From: an uncultured Curvibacter sp.
Lineage (GTDB): Bacteria > Pseudomonadota > Gammaproteobacteria > Burkholderiales > Burkholderiaceae_C
Reading direction: 5' to 3'
DNA: 34,605 bases
NCBI GenBank assembly: GCA_903902035.1
Contig: CAIUTG010000133.1
Coordinates: 1 to 34,605, forward strand
In this document: piece by piece, positions 1 to 7,329 of the stretch
Position numbering within the stretch: position 1 is the first letter of the stretch
Layout of the letters: each line of letters starts with the position of its first letter
The notes under the pieces: generated by a model
What the model was told of the DNA's origin: nothing
The model's input: only the letters and a program-made list of their open reading frames with translations
The model's database searches: none
Program-made: the position numbers and the translations under genes

Positions 1-644
1 CGGAAGTCGGCCGCGACGGCAACGGACCCCGCCCGGGCATTGAGCCCCAGGGAGAGTCCATCGCACAGCCCCGTGGCAATCGCCAACACGTTTTTCACCG
101 CGCCACCGACTTCCACGCCAATCAGGTCCTCGCTGGCATAGACCCGCAGCTGGGAACTGTGCAAGGCACTCACCATCAAGTCCCTGAGCCGGACATCGGC
201 GGCGGCAGCCACCAAGGCCGTGGGCAAGCCCAAAGCCACCTCTTTGGCAAAACTGGGTCCGCTCAGGGCCCCCACCGCCAACTTGGGGACCACCTGAGCG
301 GCCACTTCATGGCCCAAACAGCCCCCCCTCTCGAAACCTTTGCAAAGCCAAGCCACCGGAGCGGTTTGACCAACCAAGGCCGTCAAGGTTTCCCTCAAGG
401 CGGACATAGGGGTGCCCACCACCACCAAGTCGGCACCTTGCACCGCGTCAGGAATGGCGCCAGCAACCAGACTCAGCGAGTCGGGCAAGGCGATTTGGGG
501 CAAGTAACGGGCATTGACACGCTGGGCGTGCATCTGCGCGATTTGCACCGGGTCTCGCCCCCAGAGGGTGACTTCATGCGAGCGAGCAGCCGCAACGGCC
601 AGGGCAGTGCCCCAAGCACCGGCGCCTAAAAAACTCAGTTTCAT
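1..644 (-). CDS. gpsA: NAD(P)H-dependent glycerol-3-phosphate dehydrogenase, C-terminus outside window
   Basis: Cytosolic enzyme reducing dihydroxyacetone phosphate to sn-glycerol 3-phosphate for phospholipid synthesis. The ORF track omits it because it has no stop in the window. Reading from the ATG at 644 gives [16 protein letters not shown], with the dinucleotide-binding GAGAWG at residues 7-12, then the conserved SGPSFAKE and [13 protein letters not shown]; the Lys in the latter (about residue 182) is the family catalytic lysine. About 214 residues are present of a usual 330 or so. It is last in the order rhodanese-grxC-secB-gpsA, 53 bp after secB. Oddity: beyond LNARA the last ten or so codons (bases 1-32) no longer resemble the family sequence, which normally continues ALITRG, so the extreme left edge may be a contig end or a join. 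Confidence 0.93.
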   Translation of the reverse strand, partial: MKLSFLGAGAWGTALAVAAARSHEVTLWGRDPVQIAQMHAQRVNARYLPQIALPDSLSLVAGAIPDAVQGADLVVVGTPMSALRETLTALVGQTAPVAWLCKGFERGGCLGHEVAAQVVPKLAVGALSGPSFAKEVALGLPTALVAAAADVRLRDLMVSALHSSQLRVYASEDLIGVEVGGAVKNVLAIATGLCDGLSLGLNARAGSVAVAADF

Positions 645-697
645 GCCGATTCAGGCCAGTTCAGACCCATGCTTGCCTTGCAAAACCGAGGGTCAAC

Positions 698-1171
698 TCA
701 GTTGAGGGTGGCGTTGTTGGCCGACTGAAGGGTGGCTTCCTGCGCTTTTTGTTGCTCGTACATGGCTTGGAAATTGATCTCAGCCAAATGCACCGGCGGG
801 AAGCCCCCCCGCTGCACCACGTCGGCCACATTGCCGCGCAGGTAGGGGTAAATGATTTGGGGGCAAGCCACCCCCAGAATGGGACCCATCTGGTCTTCCG
901 GCACATGGCGCACTTCGAAAATACCAGCTTGTTTGGCTTCTACCAGGAACACCGTCTTGTCCTTGATCTTGGTGTGCACATTGGCGGTGACGGACACTTC
1001 AAAGATGCCTTCAGCCACCACTTGGGTGTCCACGCTCAACTGAATGTCAACGCTGGGTTGGTCTTGTTCCAACAAAATCGCCGGTGAGTTGGGCTGCTCC
1101 AAAGACAGGTCTTTGAGGTAAACACGTTGGATTTGGAACACAGGGTTGTTTTCGTTGGGGGTGTCAGCCAT
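698..1171 (-). CDS. secB: Protein-export chaperone SecB
   Basis: Cytosolic tetrameric chaperone that keeps preproteins unfolded and passes them to SecA. The 157-residue product has the usual SecB length and family signature: an N-terminal [15 protein letters not shown] strand, the [14 protein letters not shown] segment, and a [26 protein letters not shown] stretch towards the C-terminus. It starts at ATG 1171 and follows grxC by 62 bp; a hairpin with a T-tract lies in that gap and could reduce read-through from grxC. gpsA follows on the same strand. The pairing of grxC, secB and gpsA is a long-standing proteobacterial gene order, so the call rests on both sequence and context. Confidence 0.97.
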   Translation of the reverse strand: MADTPNENNPVFQIQRVYLKDLSLEQPNSPAILLEQDQPSVDIQLSVDTQVVAEGIFEVSVTANVHTKIKDKTVFLVEAKQAGIFEVRHVPEDQMGPILGVACPQIIYPYLRGNVADVVQRGGFPPVHLAEINFQAMYEQQKAQEATLQSANNATLN

Positions 1172-1189
1172 GAAATGCTTTCAAACAGT

Positions 1190-1210
1190 AAAAAATCAGC
1201 CTGAGGCTGA
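1190..1210 (-). terminator. Candidate intrinsic terminator or attenuator between grxC and secB
   Basis: Read on the minus strand, TCAGCC-TCA-GGCTGA forms a 6-bp stem with a 3-nt loop, followed directly by six T residues. It lies between the grxC stop and the secB start in the same transcription direction, so it could attenuate grxC-secB transcription rather than end it completely. The short stem keeps confidence moderate. Confidence 0.45.
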
Positions 1211-1233
1211 GAGGGTTAAAAAAGAAGATTATC

Positions 1234-1494
1234 TCAGTTGCCGTTCAAGAGCGGCAGCAAGCCCCCTTGAGCGTCCAAAGCCATGAGGTCGTCGCAACCG
1301 CCGACATGGGTGTCACCGATGAAAATTTGCGGCACGGTCCGTCGTCCGGTCGTCTCCATCATTTGCTGGCGTTGAGCCGGGTCGGTATCAACCCGAATTT
1401 CCTGGATTTCGACCACGCCCTTGGCTTTCAAAATCTGCTTGGCCCGCACGCAATAAGGGCAAACCGCGGTGGTGTACATCTTGACCGTTTTCAT
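1234..1494 (-). CDS. grxC: Glutaredoxin 3
   Basis: Small dithiol glutaredoxin that reduces disulfides and glutathione mixed disulfides in the cytosol. The product is 86 residues from the ATG at 1494 (MKTVKMYTTAVCPYC). The track ORF starting at 1635 is an artefactual extension through the upstream rhodanese gene. The redox motif CPYC lies at residues 12-15, the cis-proline TVPQIF segment near 52-57, and the glutathione-binding GGCDDL near 65-70. It begins 11 bp after the rhodanese gene ends, consistent with co-transcription. An extra Cys in GGCDDL is common in this family. Confidence 0.96.
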   Translation of the reverse strand: MKTVKMYTTAVCPYCVRAKQILKAKGVVEIQEIRVDTDPAQRQQMMETTGRRTVPQIFIGDTHVGGCDDLMALDAQGGLLPLLNGN

Positions 1495-1505
1495 GTTCCC
1501 CCCTT

Positions 1506-1913
1506 TTAAGCGCTTTGGGTCGGTAAATTGGCCTCTTTCCAGGCCGCCATGCCCCCTTGCAAAACATGGGCTTGTTGGTAGCCCATTTTTTGCACCTGCC
1601 CCAGGGCCTGGTTGGCACGCGCGCCTTTGGCGCACACCAGCACCAAGGGCAAGGCCTTGTTTTTGGCAACTTCGGGCAGGCGTTTTGCCAATTCACCCAA
1701 GGGGACATTGCGCGACCCCACCAGATGCGAAGCGCTGAATTCGGACGGTTCACGCACGTCCACCAGAATGGCCTTTTCGCGGTTCATCAGCTGAACCACC
1801 TGGTTGGGGCTCAAGCCATTTCGACCCGTTCCCTTGAGGATGGGCCACAGCAACAGCCCCCCCGAAAACAGCGCAATGACCACCAACAACCAGTTATCAA
1901 TCAAAAATTGCAC
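1506..1913 (-). CDS. Membrane-anchored rhodanese-like sulfurtransferase
   Basis: 135-residue single-domain rhodanese with an N-terminal membrane segment (about residues 5-25, LLVVIALFSGGLLLW), so the domain is tethered to the inner membrane. The rhodanese fold is recognisable from VDVREPSEF, the HLVGSRNVPLGEL segment and the active-site loop CAKGAR, with the presumed persulfide-carrying Cys at residue 94. The start is GTG at 1913, preceded by a GAAAGA-like ribosome-binding site. It is first in the minus-strand group rhodanese-grxC-secB-gpsA and diverges from gpmA across a 73-bp gap. The sulfur donor and acceptor cannot be told from sequence. A YibN-type membrane rhodanese is the closest named analogue I can offer; in enterobacteria that gene also neighbours grxC-secB-gpsA. 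Confidence 0.9.
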   Translation of the reverse strand: MQFLIDNWLLVVIALFSGGLLLWPILKGTGRNGLSPNQVVQLMNREKAILVDVREPSEFSASHLVGSRNVPLGELAKRLPEVAKNKALPLVLVCAKGARANQALGQVQKMGYQQAHVLQGGMAAWKEANLPTQSA

Positions 1914-1986
1914 GAGGATCTTTCAAAGCAGCAAAGTCATGGATTCTAAAATGCGGGCTGAATTTGTTTTTTAACCCCACTGTTTT

Positions 1987-2685
1987 ATGTACCAACTTGT
2001 GCTCATTCGCCACGGCGAATCCGTCTGGAACCTGGAAAACCGCTTCACCGGCTGGACCGACGTGGCGCTCACGCCCACCGGCATCGCTCAGGCGCAAAAC
2101 GCCGGCCGCCTGCTGAAGGCCGCTGGCTTTGATTTTGATGTGGCCTACACCAGCGTTTTGAAACGCGCCATCCACACCCTGTGGCAAACCCTGGATTCGA
2201 TGGACCGCACCTGGCTGCCCGTGGTGCACCACTGGCGCCTGAATGAACGCCACTATGGCGCGCTGCAAGGGCTGAACAAAGCCGACATGGCCAAACAATA
2301 TGGCGATGCCCAAGTCCTTCAATGGCGCCGCTCCTACGACACCCCGCCCCCCGCTTTGGCGCCCAGCGACGCCCGCTGCGAACGCGGCGATGTGCGCTAC
2401 GCCAAACTCAAGCCCGACGAAGTGCCCCTCACCGAGTGCCTCAAAGACACCGTGGCCCGGGTGATGCCGCTTTGGAACGAATCCATCGCCCCGGCCATCC
2501 TGGCAGGCAAACGCATCGTGGTGGCCGCCCATGGCAACTCGATCCGGGCTTTGGTCAAGTACCTGGACCAAATCAGTGACGACGACATCGTGGGCTTGAA
2601 CATCCCCAACGGCCAACCTTTGGTCTATGAATTGGATGCCCAACTCAAACCCATTCGCCACTATTACCTGCAAGACCCCGTCTGA
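1987..2685 (+). CDS. gpmA: 2,3-bisphosphoglycerate-dependent phosphoglycerate mutase
   Basis: Interconverts 3-phosphoglycerate and 2-phosphoglycerate in glycolysis and gluconeogenesis. The histidine phosphatase signature [10 protein letters not shown] gives the phosphorylated His at residue 9; [24 protein letters not shown] (general acid Glu about 87) and [12 protein letters not shown] (second His near 180) follow. At 232 residues it is slightly shorter than the E. coli enzyme, which fits the shorter beta/alphaproteobacterial forms. It starts at ATG 1987, divergent from the rhodanese gene, with an AT-rich gap (1914-1986) that must hold promoters for both sides. A G/C hairpin GGGGC-CAAC-GCCCC lies 5 bp after the stop but has no adjacent T-tract. 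Confidence 0.97.
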   Translation: MYQLVLIRHGESVWNLENRFTGWTDVALTPTGIAQAQNAGRLLKAAGFDFDVAYTSVLKRAIHTLWQTLDSMDRTWLPVVHHWRLNERHYGALQGLNKADMAKQYGDAQVLQWRRSYDTPPPALAPSDARCERGDVRYAKLKPDEVPLTECLKDTVARVMPLWNESIAPAILAGKRIVVAAHGNSIRALVKYLDQISDDDIVGLNIPNGQPLVYELDAQLKPIRHYYLQDPV

Positions 2686-2790
2686 AGCAGGGGGCCAACG
2701 CCCCGATACGCCTTTTAGCGGTAGGACCATTCATACGAACGGCAGAGCGCCGTTGAGACTCGGTGTATATTGCCGAACAAAGGGTTGTCT

Positions 2791-4227
2791 ATGGGTGAAA
2801 AACTAAGAATCACGGCGTGGGTCTCGGCGGGCATTTTGGCCGGTGCCCTGACCACAGTGTCCTTGCAAACGGTGGCGCGTGGCAATTTGTCGCCGCTGCC
2901 GTTAGAGGAATTGCAGCAATTGGCGGCCGTCTTTGACATGGTCAAAACCGATTACGTCGAGCCGGTTGATGAGAAAAAACTGATCTCCGATGCCATCTCG
3001 GGCATGGTGTCGGGACTCGATCCGCACTCGCAGTATTTCGACAAAAAGTCTTTCAAAGAGTTTCGGGAAGGCACCACGGGCTCTTTCGTTGGGGTGGGTA
3101 TCGAGATCACTCAGGAAGATGGTTTGGTCAAAGTGGTCTCCCCCATTGAAGGCTCACCCGCCTTCAAAGCCGGTCTCAAACCCAATGACTTGATCACCAA
3201 AGTGGACGATGTGGCCGTCAAAGGCCTGAGCCTGAACGATGCCGTCAAACGCATGCGGGGCGAGCCCAAAACCACCGTCGTGCTGACGGTGTTTCGCAAA
3301 GACGAAAACCGCACCTTCACGGTTTCCATCGTGCGCGACCAAATTCACACCCAATCGGTGCGGGGCAAGGTGATGGAGCCAGGTTACGCCTGGATTCGAC
3401 TGAGCCAGTTCCAAGAGCGCACCGTTGAAGACTTCGCCCACAAACTGGAAGAGATTTACAAACAAGAGCCCCACCTCAAGGGCTTGGTGCTGGACTTGCG
3501 CAACGACCCAGGGGGGTTGTTGGATGCGGCGGTTGCCGTCTCGGCCGCGTTCTTGCCTGAGGACGCCACCGTGGTCTCCACCAACGGTCAATTGCCGGAA
3601 AGCAAAGCCGTCTTCAAGGCCTCACCCGAGTTCTACGAACGGGGCCTTGGCGCGGACCCCCTCAAGAACCTTCCCAGTGCACTCAAGAAAGTGCCCTTGG
3701 TGGTGCTGGTCAACGAGGGTTCGGCATCGGCCAGCGAAATCGTGGCGGGCGCCTTGCAAGACCAACACCGGGCGACCATCATGGGCAGCCAGACCTTTGG
3801 CAAGGGCTCGGTACAAACCGTGCGGCCTTTGGGACCCGATACCGGCCTGAAAATCACCACCGCCCGTTACTACACGCCCAGTGGTCGCTCCATCCAGGCC
3901 AAGGGCATCGTGCCCGATATCTGGATTGATGAAACCGCCGAAGGCAGTCCATTTGCCGTCCTGCGCATGCGCGAAGCGGATTTGGACAAACACCTCAACA
4001 GTGGCCAGGGCGAAGAAAAACCCAACCCCGAGCTGGAAAAAGCCCGAGACGAAGCCCGCAAGCGTTTAGAGGAAGAAGCCCTCAAGCCCCTGTCTGAACG
4101 CAAACCCCCAGAAATGGGCAGCGACAAAGACTTCCCTTTGAGCCAGGCCATTTTGCAACTCAAGGGCCTGCCGGTGGTGGCCAGCAAGAGCCAGGTTGAA
4201 CGCAAAGCGACTACCGGAGAAGAATGA
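2791..4227 (+). CDS. ctpA: S41 family carboxyl-terminal processing protease (CtpA/Prc type)
   Basis: Periplasmic or membrane-anchored serine protease cleaving proteins near their C-terminus. I chose ATG 2791 over the track's TTG 2770 because AAAGGG sits about 8 bases upstream and homologues begin MG(Q/E)KL. The 478-residue product has an N-terminal membrane/signal segment (about 5-30), a PDZ domain (about 95-175, GIEITQEDGLVKVVSP...), and the S41 catalytic domain with EGSASASE (Ser about 311-313) and FGKGSVQT (Lys about 338) forming the Ser-Lys dyad. A charged C-terminal tail rich in Glu, Lys and Arg follows. The stop overlaps the next gene's start by 4 bp (ATGA), so the two are probably translationally coupled. 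Confidence 0.95.
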   Translation: MGEKLRITAWVSAGILAGALTTVSLQTVARGNLSPLPLEELQQLAAVFDMVKTDYVEPVDEKKLISDAISGMVSGLDPHSQYFDKKSFKEFREGTTGSFVGVGIEITQEDGLVKVVSPIEGSPAFKAGLKPNDLITKVDDVAVKGLSLNDAVKRMRGEPKTTVVLTVFRKDENRTFTVSIVRDQIHTQSVRGKVMEPGYAWIRLSQFQERTVEDFAHKLEEIYKQEPHLKGLVLDLRNDPGGLLDAAVAVSAAFLPEDATVVSTNGQLPESKAVFKASPEFYERGLGADPLKNLPSALKKVPLVVLVNEGSASASEIVAGALQDQHRATIMGSQTFGKGSVQTVRPLGPDTGLKITTARYYTPSGRSIQAKGIVPDIWIDETAEGSPFAVLRMREADLDKHLNSGQGEEKPNPELEKARDEARKRLEEEALKPLSERKPPEMGSDKDFPLSQAILQLKGLPVVASKSQVERKATTGEE

Positions 4228-5033
4228 ACGACGAGCAACTGCTGCGCTACTCGCGGCACATCCTGCTCGATGAGTTCGGCATCGAAGGCCAGCAATCTTT
4301 GCTCCAGTCGCGGGTTTTGGTGATTGGGGCTGGCGGCTTGGGTTCACCCGTCGCCCTGTATCTGGCCTCGGCGGGCGTGGGGCATTTGGTCTTGGTCGAC
4401 GATGACACCGTTGAGTTGACCAACCTGCAACGCCAAATCGCGCACAACATGGCTCGGTTGGGGCAGGCCAAGGCCTTGTCTGCCCAGCAGGCGGCACAAG
4501 CGCTGAACCCGGAGGTCCAGGTGAGTGCCTTGGTGGCTCGGGCCGACGCCGACTTGCTCGAAGCACAAGTCCCACTCGCCCAGGTCGTGCTGGATTGCAC
4601 CGACAACTTTGCCACCCGTCAACGCATCAACCAGGCCTGTGTTCGCCACCGCGTGCCCCTGGTTTCGGGTTCAGCAATCCGTTTTGATGCCCAGGTCAGC
4701 GTCTTTGACCCCCGGCGCAGCGACAGTCCCTGTTATGCCTGCATTTTTCCGCCGGACCATCCGCCCGAAGAAACCCAATGCGCCACGCTGGGCGTTTTAG
4801 CGCCTTTGGTCGGGATGATCGGTAGTTTGCAAGCGCTCGAAGCCATTAAACTCCTGAGCGGGGTGGGCGATGCGTTGGTTGGCCGTTTGCTGATGCTCGA
4901 TGCTTTGCACATGAATTGGAACACGTTGAAACTCAAGCGCTCACCCCAGTGCCCTGTTTGTCAGCCCAACACCGTTTCAGATCCAGTTCATCCGCACATA
5001 AAACCGACACGATCTCATCCAAACCCGCCTTAA
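4224..5033 (+). CDS. moeB: MoeB/ThiF/HesA-type ubiquitin-like-protein adenylyltransferase
   Basis: E1-like enzyme that adenylates the C-terminal Gly of a sulfur-carrier protein (MoaD or ThiS) in molybdopterin or thiamine synthesis. The 269-residue product shows the ATP-binding GAGGLGSP (about residues 36-43), acidic VDDDTVE, the NLQRQ arginine finger, DCTDNF, two structural-zinc Cys pairs (CYAC at 170-173 and CPVC near 243-246) and the crossover-loop Cys in ETQCATLG (186). The C-terminus has a low-complexity, Pro/His-rich tail after CPVC. It overlaps ctpA by ATGA. No moaD, moaE or thiS gene is present here, so assignment to molybdopterin rather than thiamine synthesis is by similarity only. 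Confidence 0.88.
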   Translation: MNDEQLLRYSRHILLDEFGIEGQQSLLQSRVLVIGAGGLGSPVALYLASAGVGHLVLVDDDTVELTNLQRQIAHNMARLGQAKALSAQQAAQALNPEVQVSALVARADADLLEAQVPLAQVVLDCTDNFATRQRINQACVRHRVPLVSGSAIRFDAQVSVFDPRRSDSPCYACIFPPDHPPEETQCATLGVLAPLVGMIGSLQALEAIKLLSGVGDALVGRLLMLDALHMNWNTLKLKRSPQCPVCQPNTVSDPVHPHIKPTRSHPNPP

Positions 5034-5049
5034 GTAGGAAATATCCTAC
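5034..5049. promoter_or_regulatory. Near-perfect palindrome, candidate response-regulator operator
   Basis: GTAGGA-AATA-TCCTAC begins directly after the moeB stop and lies about 80 bp upstream of the receiver gene start. Arms of six bases match exactly, and seven of eight positions pair over the whole 16 bp. Inverted TAGGAA/TTCCTA-like half-sites are typical of NarL/BvgA-family regulators, and one such regulator is encoded immediately downstream. The operator role is inferred. It could also be a small RNA hairpin. Confidence 0.4.
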
Positions 5050-5112
5050 AAAACTTCGGCCGAAAGGAATGGAAAATCAGATGATCGGACTCGCCGAGCA
5101 AAGAAAGACCCC

Positions 5113-5499
5113 TTGCACTTACGCGCCTTCATCATCGAAGACCACCCCATCATCCGGGCCAGCCTGGTCGCCACTTTGGCAGAATTGGCCAACGTCGAAG
5201 TGGTGGGCTGCCTGGAGAATGAAACCAGCGCCAGGGTCTGGCTACAACAACACCCCCAAGACTGGGATTTGGGCATCGTGGACCTGTTTTTGCGTGATGG
5301 CTCTGGCCTGGGGGTCATTGCGGCTTGTCAGCAGCGTTCGAGCCACCAAAAAGTGGTGCTCTTGAGCAACTTCGCCATCAGCGAGGTGCGTGACCGGTGC
5401 CTGCAATTGGGGGCCGACGCGGTGTTCGACAAATCCAATGAAATCGACGCGCTGCTGGACTACTGCCGCATGCTGCAACGGGCCATGCTCATTCGATGA
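5113..5499 (+). CDS. Stand-alone response-regulator receiver domain protein
   Basis: CheY-like receiver domain of 128 residues with no output domain. Acidic pocket E9/D10 (FIIEDHP), phospho-acceptor Asp 57 (GIVDLFL), Ser 86 (VVLLSN) and Lys 108 (VFDKSNE) are all in the expected order. It probably acts as a phosphate sink or by protein-protein contact, with the nearby histidine kinase as the natural partner (inference). The only in-frame start is a weak TTG at 5113. ATGs at 5069 and 5081, preceded by AAAGGA, are in another frame and would read MIGLAEQRKTP into this protein if the C4 run at 5109-5112 had one more base; the start is therefore uncertain. Its 3' end overlaps the convergent regulator gene by 11 bp. 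Confidence 0.85.
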   Translation: MHLRAFIIEDHPIIRASLVATLAELANVEVVGCLENETSARVWLQQHPQDWDLGIVDLFLRDGSGLGVIAACQQRSSHQKVVLLSNFAISEVRDRCLQLGADAVFDKSNEIDALLDYCRMLQRAMLIR

Positions 5500-6121
5500 G
5501 TTGATTTTTGAGGGCGTAATAGGTCAGATCGCTGTTGCTGCTGAGGTTCATTTTTTCCATCAAGCGGGTGCGGTAAGTGCTAACGGTTTTCACACTGAGT
5601 GACAACGCATGAGCAATTTCTGTGGGAGTGACCCCCTGCGCCAGCTTCAAAAAAATTTGGAACTCCCGCTTGGACAGCTCTTCGTGCAAGGGAACATCCT
5701 CACGTCGGTTCAGGCTGTCGGCCAACATTTCAGCCACGGTGGGCGTGATGTAGCGCTTGCCCAGCGCAATGGTGCGAATGGCATCGACGATTTGCTCGGG
5801 GTCGCACTCCTTGTTCAAGTAGCCACTGGCCCCTTGTCGGATCAGGCTGACGGCGTAGTGCGCCTCCGGGTAACCCGACAGAATCAAAATGCCAACATCG
5901 GGTGCCTTGGCCCGTATCATCCCCAAAACATCAAGGCCGGATTGACCCGGCATGGACAAATCCATCAACAACACATCCATTTCAAACTGCCGCACCAGGT
6001 CGATGGCCTCGCGCCCATTGGCCGCGTCGCCCACCACCCTTAAATCCACATAGTCAGCAAAAAAATTTCGCAATCCCGAACGCACAATTGCATGGTCATC
6101 CACGATGCCGATTCTGATCAT
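5489..6121 (-). CDS. NarL/FixJ-family two-component response regulator
   Basis: 210-residue DNA-binding regulator. The receiver domain (1-120) has D8/D9 (GIVDDH), phospho-acceptor Asp 54 (LLMDLSMPG), Ser 82 and Lys 104 (GYLNKE). The C-terminal LuxR-type helix-turn-helix (about 147-205) carries LSKREFQIFLKLAQG, then TEIAHALSLSVKTVSTYRTRLMEKM. It is transcribed divergently from the histidine kinase gene across a 68-bp gap and convergently with the stand-alone receiver. The arrangement suggests kinase, DNA-binding regulator and single-domain receiver form one signalling unit. The stimulus and regulon are not evident; the palindrome at 5034 is one possible target. Confidence 0.93.
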   Translation of the reverse strand: MIRIGIVDDHAIVRSGLRNFFADYVDLRVVGDAANGREAIDLVRQFEMDVLLMDLSMPGQSGLDVLGMIRAKAPDVGILILSGYPEAHYAVSLIRQGASGYLNKECDPEQIVDAIRTIALGKRYITPTVAEMLADSLNRREDVPLHEELSKREFQIFLKLAQGVTPTEIAHALSLSVKTVSTYRTRLMEKMNLSSNSDLTYYALKNQLIE

Positions 6122-6163
6122 TTGGTATTCTTTCTCTACTTTCTACAGGGGAGACGCATCAAA

Positions 6164-6193
6164 ATGAGCCATTCCCGCCGCAATTTCTCATGA
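6164..6193 (+). CDS. Possible 9-residue leader peptide overlapping the kinase start
   Basis: ATG at 6164 opens a 9-codon frame (MSHSRRNFS) whose TGA overlaps the histidine kinase ATG as ATGA (6190-6193). A good Shine-Dalgarno-like AGGGGAG lies about ten bases before this ATG, whereas the kinase ATG has only CGCAATTTCTC upstream. This suggests translational coupling from the leader to the kinase. There is no protein-level support; the role is inferred from spacing alone. Confidence 0.4.
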   Translation: MSHSRRNFS

Positions 6194-7329
6194 TCACACC
6201 CTTCCCCAACCGTTTCAAACCCTTGCGCAACGCCGCGATGGGCTGGTGGCCAGTGATGCTGGGTGGGGCTCTGTTTGCTTGTCTGATTTTGTTATTTTTA
6301 AATCAAGTTATATACGGACAAACTGTAAAAGAGTTAAACATCAATGCAGGTTTACAACAAACCGCAGGTCATTTCGATGAATTGTTACAGATCGAGCGGC
6401 TGCGTCAACTGGATCGGCTGCTGAATTGGATCCACGCCGGCATGGCCCTGATGGTCAGCACCGCCTGCATCAGCCTTTACATCATCCTGGATCGGGTGTC
6501 CAAGTTGCGCCGGGAGGATGAAAAGAATTTTCTGAACGCTGCGCACGAACATGCCCGACTGGAAGCCTTGGTCACAGAGCGTTCAGAAAGTTTAGCCACG
6601 CTGGCCACCCATTTGCAACATGTCCGGGAAGAAGAGCGGGGATTTCTGGCGCGTGAGTTGCACGATGAGTTGGGGGCCTTGTTGACGGCCGCGAAGTTTG
6701 ATGTGGCGCGCGTCAAAGCCAAGCTAGAGACCCAGCAAATTGATTTGGCCTTGGAGCGATTGACCCACCTGAATGCCACCTTGAACTCGGGCATTGCCCT
6801 CAAACGCCGCATGGTCGAAGACTTGCGGCCCTCTTCCTTGGCCAATCTCGGTTTGGTGGCAGCGCTTGAAATTCTGGCGCGTGAGTTTTCCGAGGGTTCG
6901 CGCTTGCCAGTCAAAGTCCAGCTGGAAGAGGTGCAACTGTCCACATCCAGCGCCCTGACCGCTTACCGTCTGGTGCAAGAATCCTTGACCAACATCGCCA
7001 AACACGCCCAAGCCAAAGAAATTCAAATTCAATTGAGTAAAACCCAAACCGGTGCCAGTGTGGTCGTGGAAGACGATGGCGTGGGTTTCGAGTCCAACAA
7101 AGTCAAACCCACCTCACATGGCCTGGCAGGCATGCAGCACCGAGTGACTTCGGCGGGGGGGCAACTGAGCATCCGCCAACGAGGACCGGAGGGGGTACCC
7201 GGGTCGAGGCTCTCCTGCCCTTTTAAGCCGCCAACTTTTGCTTCAAGGCCTGCAACACCACGGGGGGCACAAACTGCCCCACCTCGCCCCCCAAGGTCGC
7301 AATTTCACGCACCAGCGTGGAGGAGATGA
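6190..7329 (+). CDS. Membrane sensor histidine kinase (HisKA_3 type), 3' end frameshifted
   Basis: NarX/DegS-like kinase that presumably phosphorylates the adjacent NarL-type regulator. TM1 is at about 17-38, followed by a short (about 45 residues) periplasmic loop and TM2 at about 82-100. A coiled linker leads to the dimerisation/phospho-acceptor helix RGFLARELHDELG (His 158), then the ATPase domain with LTNIAKHAQA (N box) and VVEDDGVGFE (G1). The open frame gives 379 residues, but after SIRQRGPEG it leaves the family pattern. One extra G in the G5 run at 7191-7195 would restore GGTRVEALLPF and a stop at 7224-7226, giving about 345 residues. The last 35 residues as listed are probably spurious antisense sequence over coaD. 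This is either a real deletion or a sequencing slip. An AT-rich, TTA-rich patch covers TM1 and the periplasmic loop. Confidence 0.88.
   Translation: MITPFPNRFKPLRNAAMGWWPVMLGGALFACLILLFLNQVIYGQTVKELNINAGLQQTAGHFDELLQIERLRQLDRLLNWIHAGMALMVSTACISLYIILDRVSKLRREDEKNFLNAAHEHARLEALVTERSESLATLATHLQHVREEERGFLARELHDELGALLTAAKFDVARVKAKLETQQIDLALERLTHLNATLNSGIALKRRMVEDLRPSSLANLGLVAALEILAREFSEGSRLPVKVQLEEVQLSTSSALTAYRLVQESLTNIAKHAQAKEIQIQLSKTQTGASVVVEDDGVGFESNKVKPTSHGLAGMQHRVTSAGGQLSIRQRGPEGVPGSRLSCPFKPPTFASRPATPRGAQTAPPRPPRSQFHAPAWRR

Noticed and set aside
2691-2704. GGGGC-CAAC-GCCCC as an intrinsic terminator of gpmA
   Set aside because: No T-tract directly follows; the nearest TTTT is several bases away. 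I kept it only as an observation.
7227-7329. C-terminal 35 residues of the kinase ORF as native protein
   Set aside because: The sequence is Pro/Arg-rich, antisense to coaD, and follows an apparent frameshift that interrupts the conserved GGTRV end.
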